Assembly (NCBI RefSeq): GCF_039539345.1
Contig: NZ_BAABCY010000104.1
Span: forward strand, 1-64,000
Source of the DNA: Snuella lapsa
GTDB lineage: Bacteria > Bacteroidota > Bacteroidia > Flavobacteriales > Flavobacteriaceae
DNA length: 64,000 nucleotides
Reading direction: 5' to 3'
The notes under the pieces are model-generated. The model saw nothing but the letters and a program-made list of their open reading frames with translations. It made no database searches and had not been told where the DNA came from. Made by a program: the position numbers and the translations under genes. Every line of letters starts with the position of its first letter. Position 1 is the stretch's first letter. Below are positions 41,860 through 51,591 of this stretch, piece after piece.

Positions 41860-43602
41860 CTAACCTATAATCATACCTGCTATGGTAGCAGAAATCAAGG
41901 ACGCAATAGAGCCTCCTATGAGTGCTTTCATGCCAAATTGAGATAGGGTTTTACGCTGCCCCGGAGCCAGTGAACCTATACCGCCTATTTGAATGCCTAT
42001 AGAGGCAAAGTTGGCAAATCCGCACAGCATGTAAGTAGCCATGATAATGGATTTTTCGTAATTTAAATGAATACTGTTGGCAACATTTTTTAAATCTCTT
42101 AATTGTATATAGCCTATAAATTCGCTTGCCGCCAGTTTAATGCCAAGCAATTGTCCCATTAAGGTCATGTCTTCTTTGGCAACGCCTATGAGCCACATTA
42201 AAGGTGCAAAGCAGTAGCCAAGGATAAATTCCAGGGACAAACCGTCGTATGTTGTGTTGTTGGCTATAAGTTGATTAAGCGATATGAAATGCCAATCGAT
42301 ATGGAGCGAGCTAATGGTAATGCCATTAAAGTCGGCAGCAGTTCCCAAAATACCATTGAACATGGCTATAAAGGCAATGAATACCAACAACATGGCGCCA
42401 ACGTTAACAGCCAGTCGTAATCCTTCGGTAGTGCCGTTTGCAATGGCATCCAATAGGTTGGCTCCAATTTTATCTTGGGAAATATACACGTCTGTACTTA
42501 TAGCACTTGTTTGGGGATACAATATTTTTGAGACGACAATAGCGCCAGGAGCGGCCATGACAGATGCAGCTAAGAGGTGTTTGGCATAAAATAATCGTAA
42601 GGCCTCATCTTCCCCTCCCAAAAAACCAATATAGGCAGCCAATACCGCACCAGCTACCGTTGCCATGCCACCAATCATAACAAGTAATATTTCTGACTTG
42701 TTCATTTTTTCCAAATAGGCCTTGATTAATAAAGGCGCCTCGGTTTGACCTAAAAAAATATTACCAGCAACACTCAAGCTTTCGGCACCAGATATTTTTA
42801 GTGTTTTGCTTAACAACCAAGCAAGGCCTTTTACTATTTTTTGTATGATACCTAAATAGAAAAGGACAGAGGTTAGTGCCGAAAAGAAAATAATGGTTGG
42901 CAGAACCTGAAAGGCAAAAATAAAACCAAAGGTATCCATGTCGACCACGAGACCTTCAAAAAGGAATTTACTGCCAGCCTGTGTGAAATCCAAAATACTT
43001 ACAAATAACTTTCCAACAAGTTCGAACATAAATTTTACAAGCTTAATCTTTAGTACTCCAATAGCAATTAGTAGCTGAAAAAGCAATCCAATACCAACCA
43101 ATTTCCAGTTAATGGCATTTCGATTACTGCTAAATGTGAAAGCAATTAAAATTAAAACGCCCATACCTAATATGCCCCGCCAGATGCTTTGAAATGACAT
43201 GCCCTGACTGGCTATTATTGCTTTTGTTGTAGCGGAAGGAAGTGTTTGGGTAGGAGTTGCTTTAAAGTTGTATGAAGTGTGTTTTGCTGTTAAAATAAGC
43301 TCGGTGTCGGTTAGTTTAGAAATGCTGAAGTTGCGAACGCTATCATAAGGAGTGGTAACATATAACAGAAGCAACTTGTTTTGGTGTAGATAATTGCCCG
43401 AGGCAATTATGTTTTGTGACACCGTGGCGCAATGAAATACACCTTGGTTCAAAGTTAAGGTGTCTCCAATCTCAGCATTAAAAAAACGTGTCTGTTCTTG
43501 GTTCTCAATACGATCCAGTAACCATGTTCTTTCTATATCCTGAGCTAAACAAAAAGTAAATCCAAATAAAACAGTTAGTATTGCTAATAAAAACTGCTTC
43601 AT
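41860..43602 (-). CDS. NupC-type concentrative nucleoside transporter with extra N-terminal extracytoplasmic domain
   Basis: A 580-residue protein. A signal peptide (MKQFLLAILTVLFGFTFCL-AQ) and about 105 further residues of beta-rich soluble sequence resembling a lipocalin/copper-homeostasis-like barrel (RTWLLDRIENQEQTRFF, GVFHCATVSQNIIASGNYL) precede the transporter. From about residue 135 on are the CNT transmembrane helices with GNIFLGQTEAPLLIKAYLEKM (Gln/Glu nucleoside-contact motif) and a conserved C-terminal NFASIGIQIGGIG. It imports nucleosides with Na+ or H+. The preceding gene on the strand ends 7 bp before it, so they may share an mRNA. Confidence 0.92.
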   Translation of the reverse strand: MKQFLLAILTVLFGFTFCLAQDIERTWLLDRIENQEQTRFFNAEIGDTLTLNQGVFHCATVSQNIIASGNYLHQNKLLLLYVTTPYDSVRNFSISKLTDTELILTAKHTSYNFKATPTQTLPSATTKAIIASQGMSFQSIWRGILGMGVLILIAFTFSSNRNAINWKLVGIGLLFQLLIAIGVLKIKLVKFMFELVGKLFVSILDFTQAGSKFLFEGLVVDMDTFGFIFAFQVLPTIIFFSALTSVLFYLGIIQKIVKGLAWLLSKTLKISGAESLSVAGNIFLGQTEAPLLIKAYLEKMNKSEILLVMIGGMATVAGAVLAAYIGFLGGEDEALRLFYAKHLLAASVMAAPGAIVVSKILYPQTSAISTDVYISQDKIGANLLDAIANGTTEGLRLAVNVGAMLLVFIAFIAMFNGILGTAADFNGITISSLHIDWHFISLNQLIANNTTYDGLSLEFILGYCFAPLMWLIGVAKEDMTLMGQLLGIKLAASEFIGYIQLRDLKNVANSIHLNYEKSIIMATYMLCGFANFASIGIQIGGIGSLAPGQRKTLSQFGMKALIGGSIASLISATIAGMIIG

Positions 43603-43609
43603 GGGCTTT

Positions 43610-44230
43610 TTATTTGCGTTTGGATATTTCGTCGCGAATATGGGCAGCCGTTTCGTAATCTTCGTTAGCTACGGCTTCGTTTAGAAGTTTATGGAGTTCT
43701 TCAATCGATTTCGATTGGTAGTTTTCGCGAGGTGAACTGGATTCAAGTTCACTCGCAAGGGTGTCATCCATTAAAACAGTGTCTTCACTTTCATTTTCTT
43801 CATCCTTTTTCGGGCTCACCTTTAAATAAATACCAGCTTTGTCCAAAATGTTTTTATAAGTAAAGATAGGAGCTTGAAAACGAAGGGCTAAAGCAATGGC
43901 ATCACTGGTTCTGGCATCAATGATCTCTTCAATTTTATCGCGCTCACATATCAAGCTGGAATAAAAAACGCCATCGACTAATTTGTGAATAATAACTTGC
44001 TTGACCACAATATCGAAACGATCGGCAAAATTTTTAAATAAATCGTGAGTTAAGGGCCTAGGGGGGCGAATTTCTTTTTCAAGTGCAATGGCAATAGATT
44101 GTGCTTCGAAAGCACCAATTACAATAGGCAATTTACGCTCGCCATCAACCTCATTTAATATTAGTGCATAAGCCCCGTTTTGGGTTTGGCTATAGGATAT
44201 TCCCTTTATATTTAATCTTACTAAGCTCAT
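43610..44230 (-). CDS. Bifunctional nuclease (DUF151) with C-terminal UVR motif
   Basis: A 206-residue protein. Residues about 1-130 form the DUF151 nuclease fold (LPIVIGAFEAQSIAIALE, RPLTHDLFKNFADRFDI, ARTSDAIALALRFQAPIF). An acidic linker follows, and residues about 168-206 contain a UvrB/UvrC-type motif (SIEELHKLLNEAVANEDYETAAHIRDEI) expected to mediate protein contact. Family enzymes have DNase and RNase activity. It precedes the nucleoside transporter by 7 bp, an intriguing pairing of nucleic-acid hydrolysis with nucleoside import. The two functions are not otherwise linked here. Confidence 0.9.
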   Translation of the reverse strand: MSLVRLNIKGISYSQTQNGAYALILNEVDGERKLPIVIGAFEAQSIAIALEKEIRPPRPLTHDLFKNFADRFDIVVKQVIIHKLVDGVFYSSLICERDKIEEIIDARTSDAIALALRFQAPIFTYKNILDKAGIYLKVSPKKDEENESEDTVLMDDTLASELESSSPRENYQSKSIEELHKLLNEAVANEDYETAAHIRDEISKRK

Positions 44231-44351
44231 AATTTATAAAAACGCAAAGAACTGTTTAAATTAGGACTTTACCAAATACTAGCAAATAGATTGTAAGGTA
44301 ACGAACCAATTTAAACAGCCTTATTGTTACTACAATGTAGCAAAAAATAAT

Positions 44352-45311
44352 TTATTGTTGGGCTTTAAATGCTTTTAATTTTTCGATTAATTGTGGCACA
44401 ACTTCAAAGGCATCGCCCACAACACCATAGTCGGCCGCCTTAAAGAAAGGAGCATCGGCGTCGTTATTTATAACTACTTTTACTTTCGAAGCATTAATGC
44501 CTGCAAGATGTTGAATGGCCCCCGAAATGCCAATGGCAATATATAAATTAGAAGCAACAGGTTTACCCGTTTGACCAACATGCTCGGCGTGTGGTCTCCA
44601 TCCCAAATCGGAAACAGGTTTCGAGCACGCTGTTGCGGCTCCCAAAACATCGGCTAGTTCCTCTACCATACCCCAATTTTCAGGACCTTTAAGCCCGCGG
44701 CCTCCAGATACTACGATCTCGGCATCAGCAATGCTTACTTTATCGCTGGCCTTATCGACCGATGCTACCTTAACGCCTAAATCGGGAATTGAAGGCGAAA
44801 AGTCTTCTGTTGTAGTTTGAACGCTACTCTCTACCAATCCAAATGAATTATTTGAAATGCTTACAATTTTAACATCCGTGTTTATTTGTAGCAGTTCAAA
44901 AGCTTTATTGGTAAAAGCATTACGTTTTACGGTAAATGGGTTTATGCTTTCTGGTGCTTCTATAACGTTGGTAGCATACCCTGCATTTAGATCAATGGCC
45001 AGCAAGGGTGCTAAATATTTACTGTTGGCACTGGAACTAACAATAATGACTTTGGCAGCTTCCTTTTCGGCAGCTTGCTTAATAACGGCTGCATAGCCTT
45101 TGGCATTAAAATCGGCTAATTGGTCATTCGATACTTTTAAGACCTTATCTACACCATAATTAGACAGCGAAGAGGTGTTTTCGGTATTTATGGTTACGGC
45201 CGTTACTGTTGTACCTAACTGGTTGGCAACTGCTTTGGCATACGAAGCAACTTCTAAAGCTATCTTTTTAAAGGCTCCTTGTTCTGATTCTGTATATACT
45301 AAAACTGACAT
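44352..45311 (-). CDS. etfA: Electron transfer flavoprotein alpha subunit
   Basis: A 319-residue FAD-binding subunit. The C-terminal FAD domain has AEIVVSGGRGLKGPENWGMVEELADVLGAATACSKP, then LGWRPHAEHVGQTGKPV, IAIGISGAIQHLAGI and VVINNDADAPFFKAADYGVVGDA. With EtfB it accepts electrons from acyl-CoA dehydrogenases and passes them to ETF:quinone oxidoreductase. It lies 50 bp after etfB on the same strand. Confidence 0.96.
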   Translation of the reverse strand: MSVLVYTESEQGAFKKIALEVASYAKAVANQLGTTVTAVTINTENTSSLSNYGVDKVLKVSNDQLADFNAKGYAAVIKQAAEKEAAKVIIVSSSANSKYLAPLLAIDLNAGYATNVIEAPESINPFTVKRNAFTNKAFELLQINTDVKIVSISNNSFGLVESSVQTTTEDFSPSIPDLGVKVASVDKASDKVSIADAEIVVSGGRGLKGPENWGMVEELADVLGAATACSKPVSDLGWRPHAEHVGQTGKPVASNLYIAIGISGAIQHLAGINASKVKVVINNDADAPFFKAADYGVVGDAFEVVPQLIEKLKAFKAQQ

Positions 45312-45361
45312 AATATTTTTCTAAAATATAAATCTCAAATACCAATTTTGGTGTTTGATTG

Positions 45362-46108
45362 TTAAATTACTTTGGCTTCGTTGTGAAGTAAATCTATTAA
45401 TTCGTCTAAATTATCCGGCGATACTAATTTGACAGCGCCCTTCGGTGCTGGTTTTTCAAATTTAACCGAGGTTGTTTCAGGTGTTGTATCGTTAGCTTCT
45501 ATAACAGTTAAAGGCTTTTTTCGAGCCATCATAATCCCGCGCATATTGGGGATACGCAAATCACTTTCTTCTACCAAACCTTTTTGTCCGCCAATAACCA
45601 AAGGGAGTGTTGTCGAAACAGTTTCCTTTCCACCATCTATTTCTCTTACGGCAGTAACCGATGAGCCTTCCACGGTTAGACCAATACATTTGTTTACAAA
45701 ATTGGCATCGGTTAAGCCAGCAACCATCCCTGGAACCATACCGCCGTTATAATCGATTGACTCACGACCTGCAATGACCAGATCGTAGCCACCCTCTTTA
45801 ACGACATTGGCTAATTGTTTTGCTACTGAAAAGCCATCGGTAGCATCCATATTTACACGTATAGCGGCATCGGCACCTATAGCCAAAGCTTTACGTAATG
45901 TGGGCTCGGTTTCTGGACCGCCAACATTTACAACGGTTACATTAGCACCTTGCTGCTCTTTAAACCACATGGCACGGGTTAACCCAAATTCGTCATTTGG
46001 ATTAATTACAAATTGCACGCCATTGGTGTCGAACTTCGAGTTGTCATCGGTGAAATTAATCTTGGATGTCGTATCAGGAACATGACTAATGCACACTAAT
46101 ATTTTCAT
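45362..46108 (-). CDS. etfB: Electron transfer flavoprotein beta subunit
   Basis: A 248-residue partner of EtfA. The AMP-binding and recognition-loop regions are visible: KILVCISHVPDTTSKI, VINPNDEFGLTRAMWFKEQ, LAIGADAAIRVNM, DLVIAGRESIDYNGGMVPGMVAG, and the C-terminal recognition arm RIPNMRGIMMARKKPL. Divergent from pdhB over a 204-bp gap that should hold both promoters. Confidence 0.96.
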   Translation of the reverse strand: MKILVCISHVPDTTSKINFTDDNSKFDTNGVQFVINPNDEFGLTRAMWFKEQQGANVTVVNVGGPETEPTLRKALAIGADAAIRVNMDATDGFSVAKQLANVVKEGGYDLVIAGRESIDYNGGMVPGMVAGLTDANFVNKCIGLTVEGSSVTAVREIDGGKETVSTTLPLVIGGQKGLVEESDLRIPNMRGIMMARKKPLTVIEANDTTPETTSVKFEKPAPKGAVKLVSPDNLDELIDLLHNEAKVI

Positions 46109-46234
46109 AATATTTGGTATTAATTTGCTATAAGATTATTGAAGCCACGAAGTTAATTATTTTATTTCAAAAATTTATTATGCATGCATAATAAATTTTA
46201 AATAATTCATACAAAAGGATTATTCATTTATTGT

Positions 46235-46242
46235 TATTTTTG
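46235..46242 (+). promoter_or_regulatory. Candidate -7 element of pdhB
   Basis: TATTTTTG fits TAnnTTTG in the etfB-pdhB intergenic region, 70 bp before the pdhB start. No TTG is found at the usual -33 distance. Confidence 0.35.
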
Positions 46243-46312
46243 CAGTTCGAGTGAAAAATAGATTCAATATAAACTTAAAAAGTTCTTCCTTTATGGAAGA
46301 CAAAAGATAATA

Positions 46313-47290
46313 ATGAAGACAATTCAATTTAGAGAGGCTGTTTGTGAAGCCATGAGTGAAGAAATGCGTCGTGATGAGAGCGTTTATTTAATGGGTGAGG
46401 AAGTAGCCGAATATAATGGGGCTTATAAGGCTTCAAAAGGGATGTTAGACGAATTTGGGCCTAAGCGTGTTATCGATACGCCTATTGCAGAGTTAGGGTT
46501 TGCTGGTATTGCTGTAGGATCGACTATGACCGGTAACCGTCCGATAGTAGAGTATATGACGTTTAACTTTTCTCTGGTTGGAATTGATCAAATTATTAAC
46601 AATGCTGCCAAAATACGACAAATGTCTGGTGGGCAATTTAAGTGTCCAATTGTTTTTAGAGGTCCTACGGCATCTGCAGGACAATTGGGAGCTACGCATT
46701 CGCAGGCTTTTGAAAATTGGTTTGCAAATACTCCAGGCTTAAAAGTGGTCGTGCCATCAACACCTTACGATGCTAAAGGTCTATTAAAAGCTGCGATTCG
46801 AGATGACGATCCTGTAATTTTTATGGAGAGTGAGCAAATGTACGGTGATAAGGGTGAAGTGCCAGAGGGTGAGTATGTTATTCCTTTGGGTGTTGCTGAT
46901 ATTAAGAGAGAAGGTAATGATGTTACTATTGTATCGTTTGGTAAAATAATTAAAGAAGCTCACAAAGCGGCAGATGCATTGGCAAAAGAAGGTATTTCTT
47001 GTGAAATTATCGATTTGCGTACTGTTAGGCCAATGGACAAGCAAGCTATTTTAGAATCTGTTAAGAAAACCAACAGACTGGTTATTTTGGAAGAAGCTTG
47101 GCCATTTGCTAACGTTGCTTCCGAGATAACGTATGTGGTGCAAAATGAGGCTTTCGATTATTTGGATGCTCCTATTATAAAAATTAATACAGCAGATACG
47201 CCAGCTCCTTATTCACCTGTGTTATTGGAAGAATGGTTGCCAAACAGTAACGATGTTATTAAGGCTGTAAAAAAAGTTTTGTATAAATAA
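46313..47290 (+). CDS. pdhB: Pyruvate dehydrogenase E1 component, beta subunit
   Basis: A 325-residue transketolase-like protein. The pyrimidine-binding start MKTIQFREAVCEAMSEEMRRDESVYLMGEEVAEYNGAYKASKGM, TPIAELGFAGIAVGSTMTG, VFRGPTASAGQLGATHSQ and a C-terminal transketolase domain (CEIIDLRTVRPMD, VILEEAWPFANVASEI) are all present. With E1-alpha it decarboxylates pyruvate using thiamine diphosphate. The alpha and E2 genes are not adjacent in this window. Confidence 0.92.
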   Translation: MKTIQFREAVCEAMSEEMRRDESVYLMGEEVAEYNGAYKASKGMLDEFGPKRVIDTPIAELGFAGIAVGSTMTGNRPIVEYMTFNFSLVGIDQIINNAAKIRQMSGGQFKCPIVFRGPTASAGQLGATHSQAFENWFANTPGLKVVVPSTPYDAKGLLKAAIRDDDPVIFMESEQMYGDKGEVPEGEYVIPLGVADIKREGNDVTIVSFGKIIKEAHKAADALAKEGISCEIIDLRTVRPMDKQAILESVKKTNRLVILEEAWPFANVASEITYVVQNEAFDYLDAPIIKINTADTPAPYSPVLLEEWLPNSNDVIKAVKKVLYK

Positions 47291-47313
47291 AAATCAACTT
47301 TTTACGTTATATA

Positions 47314-47347
47314 AACTTCATCAACAGTTTTGTTGATGAAGTTTTTT
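47314..47347 (+). terminator. Terminator-like hairpin immediately before the DUF5686 start codon
   Basis: AACTTCATCAAC (47314-47325) is fully complementary to GTTGATGAAGTT (47332-47343) and followed by six T's. It ends 5 nt before the ATG of the next gene, so it is both the likely 3' end of pdhB mRNA and part of the leader of the DUF5686 gene, if that gene is read from upstream. Confidence 0.85.
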
Positions 47348-47352
47348 GTATT

Positions 47353-49857
47353 ATGAACATAAGACTACTTAGTATATTTTTTTTCTTAGCCCCTCTCTTG
47401 GTTATGACCCAAACTAAGGTGAGTGGACGAGTATTTGACGAGAATGACAATCCTGTTTCGTTTGCCAATGTTATTTTTAAAGGTTCAACACAAGGTACCA
47501 TTACAGACGAAAATGGTACATTTTATTTGGAATCTGGTGACACTTGGTCTGCAATTACTGTTTCTTTTTTGGGCTTTGAGACTTTAAACGTTCCGTTGGA
47601 TAAAAAAGTGACCTATAATATGAAGATTGTTCTTTCTGAAACAGCCTCCGAACTCGACGCGGTTGTTATTATTTCAGGAAAACAATCCAAAAAGAACAAT
47701 CCTGCAATCGATTTGTTGCGAAAAATATGGGAACATAAACGTAAAAATGGTTTAAACCTCCATAAGCAATACGAGTACGATAAATACGAAAAAGTAGAGT
47801 TCGATATAAATACCATAGATAGTGCACTTATTAAGAGTAAGCTGTTTCGAGGTATGGAATTTGTATTCGATAAGGTCGATACTTCTAGGGTGACAGGGAA
47901 AACCTATTTGCCTATTTTTATAAACGAATCTGTTTCTAGGGTTTATGGAGACAACACCATTGATAAAAAAAAGGAAGTTTTAAAGGGAAACAAGAATTCA
48001 GGATTTAGTGATAATCAGGTAATCATTGATTTTGTGGACGACCTGTACTCCGATTTTAATGTTTACGATAATTATTTAAAGTTCTTTGATAAGAGCTTTG
48101 TGAGTCCTTTGTCTAGAACCGGGATTAACACCTATAACTATGTACTTACCGATAGTGCTTATATAGATAATAAATGGTGCTACAATATTATTTACTACCC
48201 AAGGCGTAAAAACGAATTGACTTTTAAAGGGGATTTTTGGGTGGCCGATTCAACGTATGCTATTAAAGAAATAAATCTAAGGGCTTCTAAAAGTGCCAAT
48301 ATTAACTGGGTGAAGGATATTTATATAGAGCAGGAGTTTGAGGTTTTAAACGATTCGTTGTTTTTGGTAAAGCGTGACTATATGATGTCGGATTTTGCTT
48401 TTAAAAAGAAGGAGGAATCACGTGGAGTTTATGGTAAACGCACCACGTTATACCATAATTATGAATTCGATAGGGTAAAGGGCAAGAAGTTTTATGAGGC
48501 CGAAGTGTATAACTATAATGAAGATGCATTTGATAGGGATGATGCCTTTTGGAATGAAAACCGTTTAGAAGCATTAAATAAAGACGAATTGGGTATCTAT
48601 AAGATGCTGGATACTTTAAAAACGGTCAAAAAATTTAAACGGCTTTATAATTTAGGGAGTATTCTCGCGTCGGGATATGTAGAGTTTAACAGCTTGCCTT
48701 TAGATTACGGGCCTGTTTTTTCGACCTTTGGATTTAATGAGGTAGAGGGATTACGCTTACGCACTGGTGGACGTACTTATTTTGGACGTAATGATTTGTG
48801 GCGTTTGGAAGGCTTTTTGGCTTACGGATTCAAGGATGATAAATTTAAGTACGGTATTTCTGGGAAATGGTTGCTGGATAAAAAGAGCCGCCTTATAATA
48901 TCGGGAGGTAACCGACGTGATGTGGAACAAATAGGAGCCAGTTTAACAACCTCTACCGATGTTCTAGGACGTAGCTTGGCATCGTCGTCAGTTGTAGGTA
49001 CTGGTGCTAACGATAAACTAACGTCTATAAATTTAACCAGTTTTGCTATTGAAGCCGAGCCTTGGCGAAATTTTATTTTAAGATTGGGGGGCAATTACAG
49101 AACCTTAGAGTCAGCATCCTCCACTTTTAGTTTGGATTATAATACTGATACTGGCATAGCTTCAGAGATAAAACAATATGAGTCTACGTTGTCCTTGTTC
49201 TATTTCCCAAAGCGAAAGATGACTGGTTTTGGAGTTGAGCGTTACGAGGCAAACGACGATTTTGCACGTCTTTTTGCACAAGTTGGCCGAGGTGATAAAG
49301 GTTTGTTTAATAGCGATTTTAACTATACAAAGCTCCAGTTTTCGTATACGCAACCTTGGCAAGTTGGAGGTTTTGGGCGGTTGTATACTACAGTAGAGAC
49401 CGGCAAGACATTTGGTGAAGTGCCTTTGGGATTATTAAGCGTTATTCCCGGAAACCAAACGTATTTTTCTATTTATAATACCTTTTCGCAGTTAGACTTC
49501 TATGAGTTTGTAAGCGATACCTATGCCTCGTTTCATTTAGAACATAATTTTAATGGACGATTATTTTCCAGAATACCTTTCTTGAGAAAGTTCAACCTTA
49601 GGGAAATAGTTAGTGTAAGAGGTGTTTGGGGCGATATTTCGCAGAAGAATATCGATTTAAATAAAACGGACAATCCGAATACAATTCCTTTAATCGCACC
49701 AAACGATAAACCTTATTACGAATACAGTTTAGGGATTGGTAATATTTTTAAGGTATTTCGTTTGGACTTTAATTTTAGGGGGAACTATAAAGATGAGGTT
49801 TTAAATCCCGATGCTAGAAAATTTGGTATTACGGGAAGCTTTGGGTTCTATTTTTAA
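47353..49857 (+). CDS. DUF5686 / carboxypeptidase-like-domain outer-membrane protein
   Basis: An 834-residue protein with signal peptide (about 1-20, ending VMT-Q). Residues about 22-105 form a carboxypeptidase-regulatory-like domain (KVSGRVFDENDNPVSFANVIFKGSTQGTITDENGTF), as in TonB-dependent receptors but with no plug domain after it. The rest has the DUF5686 layout with many short beta-strands ending GSFGFYF, typical of an outer-membrane barrel. Function unknown; related proteins are common in Bacteroidetes. Its start lies just behind a strong terminator hairpin, so its promoter must overlap the pdhB end or read through. Confidence 0.85.
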   Translation: MNIRLLSIFFFLAPLLVMTQTKVSGRVFDENDNPVSFANVIFKGSTQGTITDENGTFYLESGDTWSAITVSFLGFETLNVPLDKKVTYNMKIVLSETASELDAVVIISGKQSKKNNPAIDLLRKIWEHKRKNGLNLHKQYEYDKYEKVEFDINTIDSALIKSKLFRGMEFVFDKVDTSRVTGKTYLPIFINESVSRVYGDNTIDKKKEVLKGNKNSGFSDNQVIIDFVDDLYSDFNVYDNYLKFFDKSFVSPLSRTGINTYNYVLTDSAYIDNKWCYNIIYYPRRKNELTFKGDFWVADSTYAIKEINLRASKSANINWVKDIYIEQEFEVLNDSLFLVKRDYMMSDFAFKKKEESRGVYGKRTTLYHNYEFDRVKGKKFYEAEVYNYNEDAFDRDDAFWNENRLEALNKDELGIYKMLDTLKTVKKFKRLYNLGSILASGYVEFNSLPLDYGPVFSTFGFNEVEGLRLRTGGRTYFGRNDLWRLEGFLAYGFKDDKFKYGISGKWLLDKKSRLIISGGNRRDVEQIGASLTTSTDVLGRSLASSSVVGTGANDKLTSINLTSFAIEAEPWRNFILRLGGNYRTLESASSTFSLDYNTDTGIASEIKQYESTLSLFYFPKRKMTGFGVERYEANDDFARLFAQVGRGDKGLFNSDFNYTKLQFSYTQPWQVGGFGRLYTTVETGKTFGEVPLGLLSVIPGNQTYFSIYNTFSQLDFYEFVSDTYASFHLEHNFNGRLFSRIPFLRKFNLREIVSVRGVWGDISQKNIDLNKTDNPNTIPLIAPNDKPYYEYSLGIGNIFKVFRLDFNFRGNYKDEVLNPDARKFGITGSFGFYF

Positions 49858-49877
49858 CATAAGAAACACACACTAAT

Positions 49878-50369
49878 CTAGTAATAAAGACCATTTTTTG
49901 TAATGGATTGCATCGCTTTTTCTTCGTGTGCCACAAGAGAATCATATGTTTTTTTATCCAGATTGCTTTTGGCTCCTATAAATTGTATAGGGTAGTTCGC
50001 TAAAATTGTTTCAAAAATAAGTTTTACCCGCTTTACATGGTAATCAGATGTTATTACGGTTAAGCGAATATTATTTAATTTAGAAATAATAGCCAATGTT
50101 TTTACGGCATCATCTACGGTGTGTTGTGATAGGGCTAAATCGAGAAAGGCATTTTCTGGAATGCCCTGTGTTATAAGATAACGTTTGGCATAAAAGGCGT
50201 GTGCTTGCTCGGCCGTATTGAAATGTGCTCCCCAACCACCAGTGCAAAGTACTAGCATATCCTTTTTATAGTGTTTTATACAGCAATTTAATCTGCTTGT
50301 GGCCGTATCACTTAATACGCCAGCAGCACTGTTAGGAGATCCTAAAACGATCAATACATCTGTTTGCAT
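49878..50369 (-). CDS. YdcF/DUF218-family protein
   Basis: A 163-residue protein without signal peptide. The fold markers VLIVLGSPNSAAG, RLNCCIKHYKK..LVLCTGGWGAH, and VITSDYHVKRVKLIF are those of the DUF218 (YdcF, SanA-like) family, whose members are linked to envelope or nucleotide binding without a fixed reaction. It starts 6 bp after the cytochrome-c peroxidase gene and is probably the last gene of that unit. Confidence 0.82.
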   Translation of the reverse strand: MQTDVLIVLGSPNSAAGVLSDTATSRLNCCIKHYKKDMLVLCTGGWGAHFNTAEQAHAFYAKRYLITQGIPENAFLDLALSQHTVDDAVKTLAIISKLNNIRLTVITSDYHVKRVKLIFETILANYPIQFIGAKSNLDKKTYDSLVAHEEKAMQSITKNGLYY

Positions 50370-50375
50370 ACCAAA

Positions 50376-51572
50376 TTAATTAATGTCGCCACCAACCATA
50401 AGACCGCTAGGAACTTTGTCTGGAATTGTTTTATCGAAGCTATCATCGTTCAATGTGTTTAAAAAGGATATTATGGGAGCCATATCTTTAACCTTAAGAG
50501 TAAGTTTTTTAGCAAGGCTATCAATGGTGTTGATAGCTACTTTAGAGTTTCTGGATTTATTAAACGAGAGATCTTCGTAAAACTCCAATACACGTTCTAA
50601 TGTTGGGAGTGTCCCATTGTGCATATAAGGGGCCGTAAACCTTAAATTGCGAAGGGTGGGGGTACGAAATCCAAATTGTTGTTCAAAACCGTCATCGGCT
50701 TCTGTGAGTTTTGTGTTTTCGGGTACACTTAGGGTATGAATTTTATAATCGGAAAGCATGGGGCCGTTATGGCAATTTATACAGCCAACCTTTTTAAAGA
50801 TGTCGAAGCCTTCTTTTTCGGAGAAGGATAAGGCATTGTTGTCACCACGCATGTATTTGTCGAAACGGGAATTGTTGGTTACTAAAGTACGTTCGTATGC
50901 AGCTATTGCTTTTCCTATGTTATCAATAGTTATAGGCATATCTCCCTTAAATACATCTTTAAACAATTTTTGATATTCTGGAATAACTTTTAATCGGGAA
51001 ACAACTTCTTTTAAAATGTCTTCTTCCGAATACTTTAATCCGCGCATTTCTTCAAGTGCTTTTATGGGCTCTATGGCTTGGGTCTCCAAGCTTTTCACCC
51101 TTGAATCCCAAAACATGGGAGCGTTTTTGGGTGTGTATTGACTTGACGGGGTTATACCATTATAAGCGGTATTTAAAACGGTATGGGCGTTACGTTTTAC
51201 AAACGGAATGTGGTTTGGGGTTTTAAAAAAGCGTTTGCTGCCAAAGCCTTTACCGTTAGCTCCAATGGAGAGGTCCCTAAACTCTGCAAAACCATTTTTA
51301 GGGTGATGGCATGTTGCACAGGCCACATCTTTATCGCCCGATAAAATAGGATCGAAAAAAAGAAGTCGCCCTAGATGGGTTTTCTCTTCAGATGGTAAAT
51401 TGTCGGCAGGCGTTTTTATTTTTAATGGCAGAGCGTTAATACGCGTGTCAATACGAGCAATAGGTTTTAGAGGAGGCGTGGTTTTAGAGGTCTTTGTATT
51501 ACATCCTAATACCATTAAAATCAAAATAGGTAAGGATTTAAAAAATATGTTTATATTGGGCACCTCCTTCAT
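50376..51572 (-). CDS. Di-haem cytochrome-c peroxidase (MauG/CcpA family) lipoprotein
   Basis: A 398-residue periplasmic lipoprotein (lipobox VLGC, Cys24) with two haem-c sites, CATCH (85-89) and CINCH (264-268). It has the CCP order LGRLLFFDPILSGDKDVACATCHHPKNGFAE, RNAHTVLNTAYNG, FRTPTLRNLRFTAPYMHNGTL. It would reduce H2O2 with electrons from a c-type cytochrome or oxidise a protein target, as MauG does. It lies 19 bp downstream of the DUF1080 gene and 6 bp before YdcF. Confidence 0.9.
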   Translation of the reverse strand: MKEVPNINIFFKSLPILILMVLGCNTKTSKTTPPLKPIARIDTRINALPLKIKTPADNLPSEEKTHLGRLLFFDPILSGDKDVACATCHHPKNGFAEFRDLSIGANGKGFGSKRFFKTPNHIPFVKRNAHTVLNTAYNGITPSSQYTPKNAPMFWDSRVKSLETQAIEPIKALEEMRGLKYSEEDILKEVVSRLKVIPEYQKLFKDVFKGDMPITIDNIGKAIAAYERTLVTNNSRFDKYMRGDNNALSFSEKEGFDIFKKVGCINCHNGPMLSDYKIHTLSVPENTKLTEADDGFEQQFGFRTPTLRNLRFTAPYMHNGTLPTLERVLEFYEDLSFNKSRNSKVAINTIDSLAKKLTLKVKDMAPIISFLNTLNDDSFDKTIPDKVPSGLMVGGDIN

Positions 51573-51591
51573 TATTATAATAGCAATTTTG

